From Rhynchosporium graminicola (Eukaryota > Ascomycota > Leotiomycetes > Helotiales > Ploettnerulaceae), in contig FJUW01000001.1 in NCBI GenBank assembly GCA_900074885.1, positions 1 to 64,000 on the forward strand: DNA of 64,000 bases, written 5' to 3'. Positions 21,836-34,065 of this stretch are shown here, piece after piece. Within the stretch, counting starts at the first letter, position 1; each line of letters starts with the position of its first letter. The translations under genes and the position numbers were made by a program. Below the pieces are notes generated by a model, which made no database searches, was not told the DNA's origin, and worked only from the letters and a program-made list of their open reading frames with translations.

Positions 21836-24594
21836 TCACTTCTTGAGGAGCTTCGATTGCTCGGCGATCATCTCCTCGTCGCTAGCATCCAAGATATCGT
21901 ACTCCTCATCGGTCATGAAACCATCATCGGTCTCATTGTCCTCGATAGGCTCGTCAACAAAGTCCTCAAAGTCATCTACCTCGTCGTTAACAACGGGTGC
22001 AGCTGGCGGGGACCGGTGAATGCTGGAAGCTGGAGACTCCTTCTCCAACTTTGGGAAGATCATCTGGCTACCCTCAGCCTCGACCTTCAGCTCCTGCTTA
22101 ATCACTGGCTCAGGGACAACAACGTTGACATCGCACCAGAGTCGGTGTCCGAACTTCTCTCCGTCTGGACCTGTAAGACGCCAGTAAGAGATGGAGTTGC
22201 CAGCACGGCTTGGGGTTCTCATCAAAACGGTGAACCCAGCTTCTTGACCTGGAGCGACCGCAGTGTAGCAAGTTGTGCTCTCAGCAGCGGAAACAAGCTC
22301 GTGGACACTGGCTGGATGCTCGGGATCAACCGCACACATGTTGTCACCACCAACGAACTTAACGGTACATCCAGCGGGCCACGAGGTGTTACCACCATTG
22401 CGGAGGTACCAAGTCTGCTCAAATACGCTGTTTGGAAGCATGATGGTACCATCAGCAATGACATCGCGAACAAAGTGAGCGACAAGGTCCTCCTTTGCGG
22501 CAGCAGGAAGCTCCTTAGCTTCCCCCTTCTTGACCTCGGGCTCGACCTTTACTGGCTCAGTTGGCTTGAGATCAGCAACGGTCTGGACTTGGGTAGCAGC
22601 GTTGGACGATCGGGCAGGCGTGGTCTCTGTAGCCTTTGATGTGCTAGAGCGGCCACGGCGGTCACCCATAGTCGGCATACGCTGACCATCTTCGTGATCA
22701 CCAAGAGTTGTGACACTGACATTTCGGACTGGTGTCTTGAACTTGATGAGAGGGTGGGTTCGGTTGTGTCTGTTAGATGGACTAGCCTCGCAATTGGCAC
22801 AGAAGTCAGTGTCATGGCAGACAGCACACTTGTATCGGTCACCCTGGATGAAGGAATGGGGGCTTCCAGAGTTGCAGAGAGGACCATCGCAGTAGATGCC
22901 GTAGTGGCGGGCCCGAAGAGCGAAGGCTCGTGACATGGCGGAAAGATCATTGATGGGCTCAAAGAGGGGGACAAATCTGTGGCCGGGGTGGACGAAGCTA
23001 GCGTTGGGATGGCAAGCAGAGCAGTAATCCCAGTCTGGGCAGTCGAGGCACTTGTGGCGAACACCGTAGATGTACTTTGAAACCGATTAGCATGGATTTT
23101 TCAAATGTAACTGTGATTGTGCTTACCTTGTCACAACCATCACAAATGGCATTGTGACCAACGTTGCGGCCAGGGGCAAGAAGAGCATCTGCAACCATAT
23201 CGAGAGTGGTATCCTCAACAGCTGGCTCAAAGGCATGCTCGGGGTGGTGTCCATGGTCTAGGCTAACGTGGCATGGGATGCACAAGTCATAGTCGGGGCA
23301 TGATGTGCAAGTAACGAAGTTCTCCTCGGAGAGTTCTGTGAAGCATGATTAGCATGATATTCGACTGGGCTGAGGGGCAGTTCTTACCAGATATGCAAGA
23401 GTTGCAAGTACGGGTAGCGAGGGAGTCTTCCTCTAGGTCAACAGACTCGCTCTTCTCCTGTCCGGAGCTGGCCCTTGGTGCAATAGTCTCGGTGGTGCTG
23501 TTTATGACCTGACCATTCTTGACGAAGCGCTTGATCATCCAGTGATCGTCACCATCGCAGGTAACTCCCTGATCAACACAGCCCTGGCAGAGATCAAAGT
23601 CACCCTCATCACAAGTGCTGCAGTGATAGTGTGCATCGGACGTTGTGACCTGACAGTTGTTGCAGTAGACCGAGAAGACACTAATGGTCTCTGGAGTTGG
23701 GGAAGCCGGTACGATTGGCACTTGAGCGGCAGCTGGCTTGACCAGAGACGAGAGGCCAGCGAGCTCAGCGAACCACTTGTCGCGAGCGGCAGATCCACGG
23801 GTGACCGGAATTTCAGTGCCAGAGCAGGGGTTCATTCTTGCTATATCATCCGGGTGAAGAAACATGGCGGGGATATTTCTGTTTAGCTGGCTGCAGCAAG
23901 TAGAGCTGCTGGATGGCTGAGTGTAGGGTGTGAAGGTCGGGGTCGATCGCTGGTTGTGATTGATCAAGAGCTCCTCGAATCCTCTCTGGATCTCGGCAAC
24001 AGTTCCTGGGTACATAGTCTTTTCGGAATTGCTGGCGGTGGACACTGCGACCGGAGCGGGAGCTGCTTCTGGGGTTGGCTCAACTGGAGCTGGCTTCTCA
24101 TCGACCGGGCTGACCGGGCTAGGCTCCTCGTCCTCAACAGTGGCTGGCTTAGGTGTCACTGGCTCCTTCTCCTTGATGGTGACCTTGAGGCGAAGCTTTA
24201 GCTTAGCCTTCGCAGCACGATAGAGTTGCTTGTAGACGGAGGGATTGTTTGAGTCGAGGACGATGAAGGCAGCGGCGCTGTCGGAGTATCGCTCGAAGAT
24301 GGACTCGGAAGAGGGAGGAATTGACAAGAGGAATCGGAGCTATGGAAGAACAACAGGTCAGCTTCCTACCGACGTGCACAACAATGAAGCATCGTGAGGA
24401 AGGATTATTGCCATCAGGCTAGGCAAGGAGGGCTTGTGGAACGATGCATGACATACCTTCTCCGGAAGAGTGCTTGGGACCAGATCACGAAGAGGAAGCT
24501 TGAATCGACGGTTAGTGCCCTCGATGTTGATCTTCAAGGTGACCAAAGTATCGGGAGTCGTCGCCGGAGTGGGGTGAGTGGAAGTCGACGCCAT
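21836..24594 (-). CDS. nbr1: NBR1-like selective autophagy receptor (PB1-like, four ZZ fingers, FW domain)
   Basis: The proposed exons are 24594-24457, 24339-23388, 23335-23127 and 23074-21836 (845 residues). A PB1-like N-terminus (about 17-101) is followed by a linker and four ZZ-type zinc fingers near 278-315, 358-400, 425-470 and 490-547, each with paired CxxC and H residues. The FW (four-tryptophan, Nbr1/ILRUN) domain spans about 634-751 with W655, W665, W731 and W746. The acidic C-terminus has a candidate Atg8-interacting motif, EEYDIL (Y825-L828). Fungal NBR1 proteins carry cargo such as vacuolar hydrolases or ubiquitinated material to autophagosomes or, in fission yeast, to ESCRT-dependent vacuolar import. 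Intron 3 falls inside the third ZZ finger. A TGACGT site lies about 60 bp upstream of the start. Confidence 0.93.
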
Positions 24595-24935
24595 GACTGC
24601 GAGGGTGTGAGGCTGTAGAGTGTTAGCTAGGAGATCCAGGTGCATGCAGTGGTGACGTGCAACAAGCAAGTGTCTCAGGATGGAGAGACGGACCGTGATG
24701 CTCGCAACAATCGAGTCTTTCGAAGTATCGAAGAGGAGATTCAGAGAAGGTACTTTTGGAGGTGGAGATCTTGCGATCTGGAGTTGAAAGTGGATGGATG
24801 ATGGAGAGAGGAGATGGAGGATGGGAGGTTGAAGGCTGGAGATGTGAGGGGACGGATGGGGTGGAGGCGTAGGTGGAGGTGGAGGTGGAACGAGGTCAAG
24901 GCAGCACCGAGTGAGCGAGCCGATAAGCTGTGAGT

Positions 24936-24956
24936 GATTGATTGATTGATTGATTG
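24936..24956 (+). repeat. (GATT)n microsatellite
   Basis: Five tandem GATT units upstream of the NBR1-like gene. Confidence 0.85.
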
Positions 24957-25804
24957 CACGTGATTTTACCCTGTGCGGCCGAAGCAGAGAGTGAGACGCG
25001 GACTGGACTGGACTGGAAACTGGCTGGAAAGCGGCGACAATTGTTTGTTAGGAATTTGGCTGCAATCTGGATTGATTGGATTGGATTGGAAAGGAAAGGA
25101 AAGGAAAGTTCTGGTAGAAGAGTAACGAGGTGAACGCGTGAACGAGGCAAGCAAGCAAGAAAGAAAGAGTACTATCTCATCCTACCTAGGTATAAGTAAT
25201 GTAGCAATCATGGTTCAAGTCCAACGGTCCAAGCCAAGCCAGGCCAGGCCAGACCAGGCCAGGCGGACAGGGCGGCGGGCGAATTGCCGAGTCACGAGCC
25301 AGCGAGCGAGCGAGTCTTGCGACATTACAAATGTGAAGGAAGGAATGAATGAATGAATGGAAGGTTCCCAGTTCATTATTACCCTTATTACTAATCTGTT
25401 GATGAATACATGGGTGATTAAATCCAAGCCACGATTCCCTTCTTTATCAGATGATCAGATGGTACCTTTCTCCTTGTCCTTTCTATGATCCTCCATACGA
25501 CGAAAGTGAACCTGCGGTGTATAAGTAAAGTACGTACCGAGTCATACTCATACTGTACCCACCACGCACCCACCAAAGTCACCCAAGGAGTTGCGAGGTC
25601 CAATGTCAATCAATCTAGACCAGGCGGTCTCAGAACTACGCTGGGGCACGCACGCACGGTACGAGGTCGTTACAAATACTTGGGCGTTCTTTCTCTCCGC
25701 GGAGGAAGGAGCACAACGAAGTCCGGATACAATACCATACCTTGGCTTTCAACCAATACTAGTAGATGTAAAGCCCCCCCCCAGAGCTCCAACCAATGCG
25801 AATC

Positions 25805-25832
25805 ATTATATATATGTATATATATATATATA
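25805..25832. repeat. (AT)n tract
   Basis: Alternating AT dinucleotides with one G interruption. Confidence 0.85.
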
Positions 25833-27306
25833 CTCAATGCTTGTATTGAGTCTAGCACACAGCACTGCTCACAATCCCCCAAAACAAACCCATAAACACA
25901 TACCTTACCGTACCTACCTGTCTATCTGACTCCTCCAACCCACCTCACAAGTACCACATCTTCCCCCCAATCCCCCAAAAGGCATCCATCAGATCATTCA
26001 TCATACAGCACAGCACAGCACCAAATCATACCCACCATAAACGTACCTTCCATTCCTTCCTTCCACGACATAATTCACAACCAACCATCTTCCCCCATCC
26101 GTTCCCATCCGCCCGCCCATAGCTACACCAGCCAGCCAGCCAGTGTAACTCCACACAATTCACCGTATCACCAATACAATAAGGCTCTCTCCCATTTGGT
26201 ATTCACAAAAAACTGTGAACACCTAGCTTGGCAAGATAAAGAAAGAGAAAAAGAAAAGCAAAAGCAAAAAAAAGCAAGTCTAGTTCGGGCTCTGCTACCC
26301 ATCATGATTACAGCCCCTCATCACCCCCATACCTCAAAAGAGCCGCCTCGCCGCCAACGAAACTAACCTACTTACTTACCTAGCTAGTGACATTGACCGC
26401 TTCGCAAGGCCCAGCTGGTCTTTGCACATGCGTCGTACCTTGTCCGAGGTAGGTAGGCTAGGTAGGTGGTAGCTGGCACTGACACTGACGCGTAAGATCA
26501 GGTCGAGGAGTACAAGTAGAGCAAAGCAACAGAGTAGGAGAGCAGGCGAGGCAGGGCAGCCTCCCGATCCGATACCTCGGACAGCTTGCGATGGGCTCGG
26601 GTACTTGCAGTAATTGGCGGGGAGGGAGGGAATACTCCTTCGGATCAGGACCTGCCTACGCTACGTAGGGACTGGCTTGTGATATGGTATGATCTACTTT
26701 TAGACTGAGACATAGTCTCTACCTCATCTCACATGGGAGTGTGATCTCTGAGCTAGGCTCCAAGGAAATGAATGGTTACTTCACTTCACATGGTAGGAGC
26801 AGTACATTGTCCACTGATTGTCTTGTTTAACTACTACTGCTACTAATACTCCGACTGATACAACTATCACTAATCTACTCCTTCTCCCGCCCACTGACAC
26901 TGATACTCAAATACTTTCATGAACAAACGCCCCTGCGGGTTCTCTCTCAAAATGACAATGATGATGGAGAAGGTCATCATGCAACCTACTAAACAAATAC
27001 TTCAAATTCACTCAGCTGGAAGGTGTGTAGCTGTATCCGAGACCACTTGCCCATCTGTTTAGCAGTACCCTAAGATGACAGACATTTGGCTGCCCCATAC
27101 ATGGGGAGCAGTGTGAGACGTCCAAGAACCCTCTTCAAATGATACTCTGAAGGAACCATATCGTTTCAAGCGCAAATAATACTGCATCGGACAGAAAAGT
27201 AAGAACGCTACCAAACGCACAATGAATCCCCATCATGACCCAGAAATAGATCGCTGAAAGCATTAAAAAGAGTAAATCAAACATTGTTCCAAGCCAGGCC
27301 AAGGTA

Positions 27307-29487
27307 CTATTGCGCATAGTAGACTACGCCTTGTTGTGGAGCTTGCGGATAGTAGAATCCGTCCGGACTGGGAGTCATCATGCCACCCATCCCGACCACT
27401 CCGCCAACTTGCTGCATTGGATACGAAGGAGGAGTTTGATAGGCAGGGAATGTTGCAACAGCGGGAATTTGAGCAGCATCGTAGTAGTAAACCATGCCGT
27501 TAACTTCTTGAGCCACCAAATTAGACGTGTCGGGTTGAGGTTGAGAGAAAGCAGGCTGCTGTTGCGGCTGTGGTTGCACAAACTGCGGAGCAGCTCCAGA
27601 TTGATTATAGGTTTGCGGATAATAGTAGCCTTGTGGAGGTGCCATGTAAGGTGCTGGAGAATAGAAGTTCGGAGTTTGCTGTTGATATGGATTTGGTAGA
27701 AATGGTTGAGCATGGATAGCACGTTCTGGAATCTGCGATAAAGGAGTCCCAGTGGAAGCTTGACCGGGGTAGGAAGGGTTTCGAGAATGAAGCATGTTTT
27801 CATGCTGGTAGCCATTTCCATTGACTGGGAGCGGAACCTGCTGATGGAAAGGTTGTTGAAGCTGTTGTGGAGGATTGAAAGATAATGTCGCAGGTGACTC
27901 AATATCAGCAACTGATACGGCTTTTTGCGGCCTGGGTTGATGCATAGGAATCGGATTTGGTCGATTCTCACGAAATGTTGGCTTTTGAGGGGGAGGATAT
28001 GTTTGTGGTCGAGGTAGATTGTCGAAGGAGATAGAGGCAAGATGATCGTTCGGGAACGCATCATTGAGGCTCTGTGGTTGTTGAGGCTGGACTGACTGGC
28101 TCTGTGGTGGGAGCTTGACAACAGGGACTGGTCGCGATGGATCCATAGATGCATGTTGTCTAGACATAGTCGAGCCGGTAGGGGAGATCAGATCGTCCCT
28201 GTCGACTTCACGGGCCAACGAAGAGCGACGGCTCATAGCAACACTTGGAGAGTATCCGCTACCAAACATGCTGCCGCCGAAGACACTTGTACGTCTCGAG
28301 TATCCACCAATGGAACCCATAGCTGATCTTCCTCTGCCACGTCCACCAAATCCTTGTTGGTTTGGTCTCATAGCACGGGGAATGAAGATGAAGGACCTAT
28401 CCACAGCTGGGAATATGTAGCGTGGCGGATGGTTGGGAAGAGAAATCCGAACTGGTTTGTCTCGTCGAAGTGGAGGTCGGTGGTCTGGCAGACGAGTGTA
28501 CTGCTTGACCGCAATGCCCGGAAATACGAGAGGCTGTCGCATCGCCAATATGTATACACGTATTTGAACATTTCCAATATGCTTTGTTACAGATAAGGCC
28601 CGATTCGGAGGTGCAGTCTTCGAAGTGCTAACTGGAACGCGTGAGGATATGTTATGCGGGCCATGATAATTCGGTGCCTGAAGGTTTTGAGGAGATGGTT
28701 CACTGATGACTTCGTGCATGTCGTGAGTCCAAGGTGCATCTGTAGGCTCATAGGGTTGTTGCATGTGGCTTTTGAATGTCAGTATATGACTATGATATAT
28801 ATGGAGGATGATGAAGATGACTTACTTGGATGGTGCAAAGGGACCTCCAAAACCCGGCCGACCAGCTCTACCTCTTCCTCTACCGAAGGGCCGGAAACCA
28901 TTGGCAGCGGGGCCCGAATGGCGGTGATCATGCATGAAGAATGCTCCTCTATTTGGTACAAATGCTGGATCGGCGTCTCTCTTCTTCTTGTATTCCTCAT
29001 GTTCCCGTCGTCGACGTTCGTGTGGTAGCTCCTGTGGCCGATCCATTTGAGCATTCGAGTCGACTACAGCTGGAGATGGTACCTGAATATCATCATCCTC
29101 GCGAAGATCCTCATATTGTATTGCCTCCGCAGTGTGATTCTGGTCAGAGATCTTGAGCCCATTCAGAATCATATCCAGATCACTGCTACCATTTGTTGCA
29201 GGCGGCTTCTGCGAGCTCTCCGTGGTTCCGATACTGGAGCTTCCCTTCCCATCCTTTGGCATTCCCTGACCATTTCCAATGGACTTCGGCAACTCTGAAT
29301 GGTCAGTAGGAGCTATGGCAACTATGCTGATTTCATCGCCCTCGTTTGCGTCATCCTCCTCACTCGATAGCGACCCCTCACTGGAATCGTCGTCCAAATC
29401 TTGGGCATCGAGGCCTCCCTCTTCATCGCCCTCGTCCTCAACCCGTCGTCGACTTGCAGCTAAGTCCTTCCTGTGTCGGTGACCCAT
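27307..29487 (-). CDS. Btz (CASC3/MLN51-type) domain protein, exon-junction-complex component
   Basis: The exons are 29487-28826 and 28768-27307 (707 residues), with an intron of 57 nt. The N-terminus is acidic (DDDSSEGSLSSEEDD near 32-46). The Btz/SELOR segment lies at about 163-240: a basic EYKKKRDADPAFVPNRG stretch, then FFMHDHR, an RG-rich linker and APWTHDMHE, the paired elements that wrap eIF4A3 in the exon junction complex. A conserved middle part with RDKPVRISLP and RSFIFIPRAMRPN follows, then Arg/Gly, and a long Pro/Gln/Tyr-rich disordered C-terminus ending YYAQ. Its role is mRNA surveillance or localisation in nucleus and cytoplasm (family knowledge). The intron cuts the Btz domain between its two halves. 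Confidence 0.9.
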
Positions 29488-31682
29488 GGCTAGGAAGTGT
29501 GCGGGCTGTCGTTCGAGATGCGACGGGTTGTCGGGCGGGCGTAGGCAATGGGATGAGCAGCGTAAGGTGACAGATCATGTAGAGAGCACTAGTAGTGGCG
29601 ATGTACCGCCCGCGGCAATAAATGGGTGTTTGCAACAATCTCGGTATACGTACGGTGCGGTGAGGGAGATGTGATGTGATGAGCAGTCTGATGAGATGAA
29701 GGCGATACCTGCACCGCGTTGAGCAAGGTTGAGGAGGAGAATGATACAGGTTGGGACTTTTGAGTTGGGAGGCTGAATGGAAAGCCTTGGAGGTTCGTGC
29801 TTGCTGTTTACAGGGGTACAGTGAGAAAAACGCGCTAGTCCGTAACCAAATCAAAATTCCGGGGAAGGGAAGGGAAGGGAATATCAATAACCCACGCATT
29901 CGGAAGGAAGTGTTCACGGCGAACATGATATGTTTGTTATGTTATTATGTCTCGGGAAACACGATCCTAGGAGCATCATTACTGCGCTACATATTATTTA
30001 TTATCGTCGATAATATGAGATATCTATATCACAACTTGCATCCACCGTCCTTGGGAGTTGTTCAAAAAGCAGCCAGCAAGTTCAACACGTCACCATCACT
30101 TCCTCAGCGCAGCTCTCAGCAATCATTGGGGGTTAGTTAGACCCCATGTCTACAGTGGTGGGTACCACCGCATTGAATCGTTCACAGATGTCAATGTCCA
30201 ATTCAAGTTTTGGCAGGCAAACAGAAGCTCGCAATTTCCCAGTAGAATTGTCTAGATCATCGTTGCCCTTGGAAGCAGGATTATCGACGAAGCTTCATTG
30301 CGGGTACATAAATTTCAGCACTTGATATATTCAGTCATAGCGTTTCTACCATAGTTCAAGACAGACTCCGTCCTACGATCTCGCATAAATCAAAGAGGTA
30401 TCTCACGAGTCTGGGCTTGGGTCATATACACAAGCGATGGTGATTAGAAGGATCATCTTGCCGTCCATTAGAATCACTGCTATACGTAGCTTTCAGGTGA
30501 AGCTAGACTTAACATTTTCGACTCAAAACTACCTTTTACTTCCGAAGCCATGAAAGCACAACATAACTTCACTTAAGCGTAAGTCGCAAAAGTGTTGTGT
30601 GACATGGATTGCATTGGGCATCGCAAGGTCGCGAAACGGTTATAGGAAGAAGAAGATAATGTAAACAAGAGCTGAATTCAACAAGATATCTAGTGCCTCG
30701 AGGCATGTATGATCTGCTGCTTGACTAGCCAATATAGTTGGAACTAAGTGCTTCCCACGCCCATGCTTAATGGATCAATGAGATATTTGTTTGTGACCCT
30801 CGCGTACACTGACACGTTTTTCGAAGGCCATAGGTAGCTAACTCCACATACGCTACTTAACGAGCCGAAATTGAAGAGTGCATTTATTACCGCTAAGATT
30901 TGTACCTACCTATGCATAACTATATATAATGCATAGCTAGCTCCTCCCTTTTATGCCAAATTATCAATATCATATTTATACTCTGCATCTTGAGTATATT
31001 CTTCTACCCCTCCACTTAAATCTCTCCAATCAAAGACTCACTAGCTGCAGTAGTAGCTTATATACAATCTGAATAATAGATTGATAATATACTATGTATG
31101 TAATCTCCCTCCCTCTGTGTGCCGGCTTTATACCTGTCTATATGCCAACTATGAAGCCTTCGCATCGCTATTACAGTCTATAATAAGCTAATTTAGTGCT
31201 ATAAAAGGCTGCCCAAGTGATGCAAATGCAGAGCTTGAGGGCAGTTCAAATAAGGAGGGCTCTCGGTGAGTATTTGCCGGTGCTAGCTACACTACCCCCT
31301 CAAGGCCATATGATGTAATTATGAAAGGTTATAGTATGCATTAACCGTCCCGCCTATAAAGGACTTATCTTATTACTACAGCGGTTGATGGATATAGCCG
31401 CCAAGTCAATAGAATTTTGGCTTATATCGGTTTAGCTATTCACGTATGTTGATTTAGCTGTGGCCTAATCATATTTGAAGTCTCTGTAAACATTTTCATG
31501 GAGGTGAAGAATAAGCAACACAGAACCTCCAACACATTACATTATTAAATCATTAAGGCAGGGACTGCATTAGAGTCTATTTCTTATTCCACGAAAACAA
31601 CAACTTCCAGCATGTACCCAACACAACTCCCTTGACGGTGAAAAGGTTTCTTGTCTCCCGACCACCTCGCAAGATCCACACT
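29488..31682. other. 2.2-kb spacer, right part AT-rich
   Basis: No gene is supported. From about 30860 to 31500 the sequence is AT-rich with many TA steps but keeps CA and TG, so it is not RIP-degraded like the left end. The last 100 bases are likely the 3' untranslated region of the LRR gene. Confidence 0.5.
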
Positions 31683-32672
31683 CTAGTGCCCCTTGCACTC
31701 AGCAGCAGGTCTCTGCTTCCAGTAACCTGGAATACAGTTCCCAGTCACAATAAGCCCCTTGCTCGCATGAAGGGCCTGGCACTTGGGTCCAAGAGGGACA
31801 GTAAGGAAGTTGTTAGAGAAATCCAAAAATTTGTCCTTCGCCTTCGTGTCCACACAAACTTCCTCTGGTACTCCGCCAGTCAGCCTGTTCTGGCTTGCAT
31901 CGATAGACCTGAGTAATTTGCCTGCTCCAAGCTGCTTGGGTATCGTGCCTGATAGCCCACAATTCTTAAGCAACGCCTCTTCCAGATATGGAGCCTGAGC
32001 AAGAGATGCAGGGATAGGGCCGGAAAGAGGGTTGTTGGCGAGAGACAGAAAAGAGGCCTGAGTTGCTCCGACGCTATTGGGGATTGGGCCCGAAAAGTGG
32101 TTATCGTTGAGGTTAAGAGTTTCGATATCTTTGTATGTGGTAAAGACCTGGTCCGGGATTGGTCCGGTAAACTGGTTGAAACGGAGATCAAGGAATTTCA
32201 AGTTAGGGTTGTGAAATACAGTCCTTGGAAATGTGCCAGAGAAGTAGTTTGCGCTTGCGTCGAGTTCAACTAAGTTGGGAAGACCTGAAGTGTCGGGCAA
32301 AGTACCGACGAACTGATTATCGTTGAGGTGGATGATACTCAAATCAACTAGTTTTTCCAAGAATCCAGTGAGGACTACATGAGTAGGCTTCCCTAGAGCG
32401 CCGCCAAACTCGAAATTATTGAAGTCGAGACTAGAAAGTTGGACTTGGTTTTTGTTATCGGGGTTCTTCTGGCACACAAATCCTTCATAGGTACAGACAT
32501 TTGATCCGACCCAGGTTTTGAGCGCGTTTTCCGGATCGTGGGTAATACGTGTTTTGAAAGCGTTAACAGTTGCAAGGTCTCTCGCAAGGTTGTTAACAGT
32601 AGGAGCTGCTAATGCCGAAGTACAGAGAGCTAGAGCGAGAAAGGACCAAGGCAGAGAGGGAACTGGAGACAT
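31683..32672 (-). CDS. Secreted plant-type leucine-rich-repeat protein
   Basis: This is an intronless gene of 329 residues. A signal peptide covers about residues 1-22 (hydrophobic WSFLALALC core, SALAAP cleavage region). An N-terminal cap with two cysteines (VCTYEGFVC) precedes roughly eight to nine repeats of the plant-specific type, x-L-x-x-L-x-L-x-x-N-x-F-x-G-x-I-P, for example FLDLRFNQFTGPIP and LNLNDNHFSGPIP. A cysteine-containing C-terminal cap follows (CVDTK, GPKCQAL, TGNCIPGYW, AECKGH). No transmembrane or kinase segment is present. The architecture is that of plant LRR-extensin or polygalacturonase-inhibitor ectodomains, and similar 'L domain-like' proteins occur in leotiomycetes. 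I chose the Met giving a clean signal peptide; another in-frame Met lies ten codons upstream. The extracellular role is unknown; wall binding or host interaction is inference. Confidence 0.88.
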   Translation of the reverse strand: MSPVPSLPWSFLALALCTSALAAPTVNNLARDLATVNAFKTRITHDPENALKTWVGSNVCTYEGFVCQKNPDNKNQVQLSSLDFNNFEFGGALGKPTHVVLTGFLEKLVDLSIIHLNDNQFVGTLPDTSGLPNLVELDASANYFSGTFPRTVFHNPNLKFLDLRFNQFTGPIPDQVFTTYKDIETLNLNDNHFSGPIPNSVGATQASFLSLANNPLSGPIPASLAQAPYLEEALLKNCGLSGTIPKQLGAGKLLRSIDASQNRLTGGVPEEVCVDTKAKDKFLDFSNNFLTVPLGPKCQALHASKGLIVTGNCIPGYWKQRPAAECKGH

Positions 32673-33598
32673 CTTGACGGTGAAAGGTGGAAAGATTGCC
32701 AAGTGAACGAATGGTTGAATGAGTGACGAGTTCAGCTTGTAAGACTAGAAGGGATGTCGAGGGCAGCGATAGCTTTATACTACTCATAACCTCCATTTTG
32801 GTTAATCCCATCATATGAGCCAATTCTATCACGATAGGCTTGAGTTTGGCAGCCTTACGGAGCTTCATATTCGTAGGTGCCGTGTAGGCGGTAGTAACCT
32901 GTCGCGAAAGTAAAACAAGATTCGAGGAACTCGTGACAGTGAGAGGATTGGTGGAAGAATTAATGCAGGCTTGAGGATAAAAGTTTGTCGGGATACAGAG
33001 AACTGTAAATTTGAGTTACTAAATTTAAATTGATTCTACACATTGAGACTGCAAGATTGGCAGTAAGTCAAGGCCAATCTACCTCCGCTGCTTTAAATAA
33101 GTAAATTCAATTATGTTAATAGTGTAAGCGTAGACCCAGTGAATTGCATGACACGTGTCGGTTGACTGATTCATCGGTATACCGCGAGCTGGTAATCTCG
33201 GGGGATTGTTTCGTACGCATCCCCTTTTGTTAAGCCCAATTTTACATACATCCCCTTTTGGCCAGAAACGCATGCCACACTCCGTCGAAGGATACAACCT
33301 CTCAATAGCAACCATACCTAGCAAAGTCGGCACCTTGCGAAACCTCGTTATTCAGGAGAAAATTGAAGAGTAGCAAAAGTATTAAGATTATCAACAGTAC
33401 AGAAAATACTTGAGGTATCAAGAGAAAACTACCACAGGAAGTATACGCTTCACACTCGAAGGAATAGAGTAGAGGACCTTCTTTGAGAAGGATATACGCG
33501 TGAGGCTTTATAAGGAACTAGTAGAGGAGAGGAAGGAATAGACAAATACGGTAGACGAGATAAGGTTAGCGCCTAGGACAAGACGTATATTATAAGCA
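32673..33598. other. Spacer with a decayed coding-like patch at about 33350-33598
   Basis: No intact gene is present. On the plus strand from about 33355 a frame reads protein-like segments (RFTLEGIE, VRLYKELVEE, RLAPRTRRIL) broken by TAG stops where Gln would be expected, suggesting an old, mutated repeat or transposon fragment. It runs into the inverted repeat that starts near 33599. Confidence 0.35.
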
Positions 33599-34065
33599 GC
33601 GAGGCTAATCCAATTCATAACTTCGTCACCGGAGGTCTCCGGAAAGCTCGGTATACCCTACTATAATACTAGAAAAAACACGTAGAGTGATTACTTCTAT
33701 CAATTTCAACTTCACTCGACGTGTGAAGAGTCTATTGATCGAGACGGAGGTGTTACTAGTTATCAGTAATTTAAATTGAGTTTACTCCGTATAGTGTTTT
33801 GTACGGAAGGGGGTTGGTTGACAGTGGATCTCGCCCTCCTACATGTGTTATTCTTTAACTTATGGAGAAAAACCTTGAACTCTTGATTGTTGATTAGAAC
33901 GATAAGGTAGCCTTGCTGCTTGACAATGGAAGGCGAGACCCGCTGACAACTCCCTTCCGTACTAAAATCAAGTATCTTGTTGCAATTAGATTCATAGGTC
34001 ATTCGGTTTTGGTACACTTAGTGGGGCTTCCGGAGACGTCCGTTCACGAATTTGGATAGCCTCGC
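33599..34065. repeat. Diverged inverted repeat with a MITE inserted between its arms
   Basis: The left arm at about 33599-33647 (gcgaggctaatcc...ggaggtctccgg) pairs with the reverse complement of 34025-34065 (gcgaggctatcc...gacgtctccgg), with a few gaps and mismatches. Weaker similarity continues outward. MITE copy 1 (33801-33962) lies in the loop. Confidence 0.5.
33801..33962 (-). mobile_element. MITE family member, copy 1 (162 bp)
   Basis: The terminal inverted repeats start gtacggaagggggttg and end cttccgtac, continuing inward as ggatctcgccctcc / ggaaggcgagaccc. Copy 2 at 47612-47773 has exactly the same length and related internal sequence once this copy is reverse-complemented (shared caagcagcaagg-like and tctaatca-like words). 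Both copies are bounded by GTAC, compatible with a TA target duplication. There is no coding capacity. Confidence 0.85.

Larger units (their letters stand above)
24595..27306. other. 2.7-kb spacer with simple repeats
   Basis: No gene is supported. It contains (GATT)n at 24936-24956, GGAAA units at 25085-25108, GAAT units near 25342-25358, and an (AT)n tract at 25805-25832. Confidence 0.55.
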
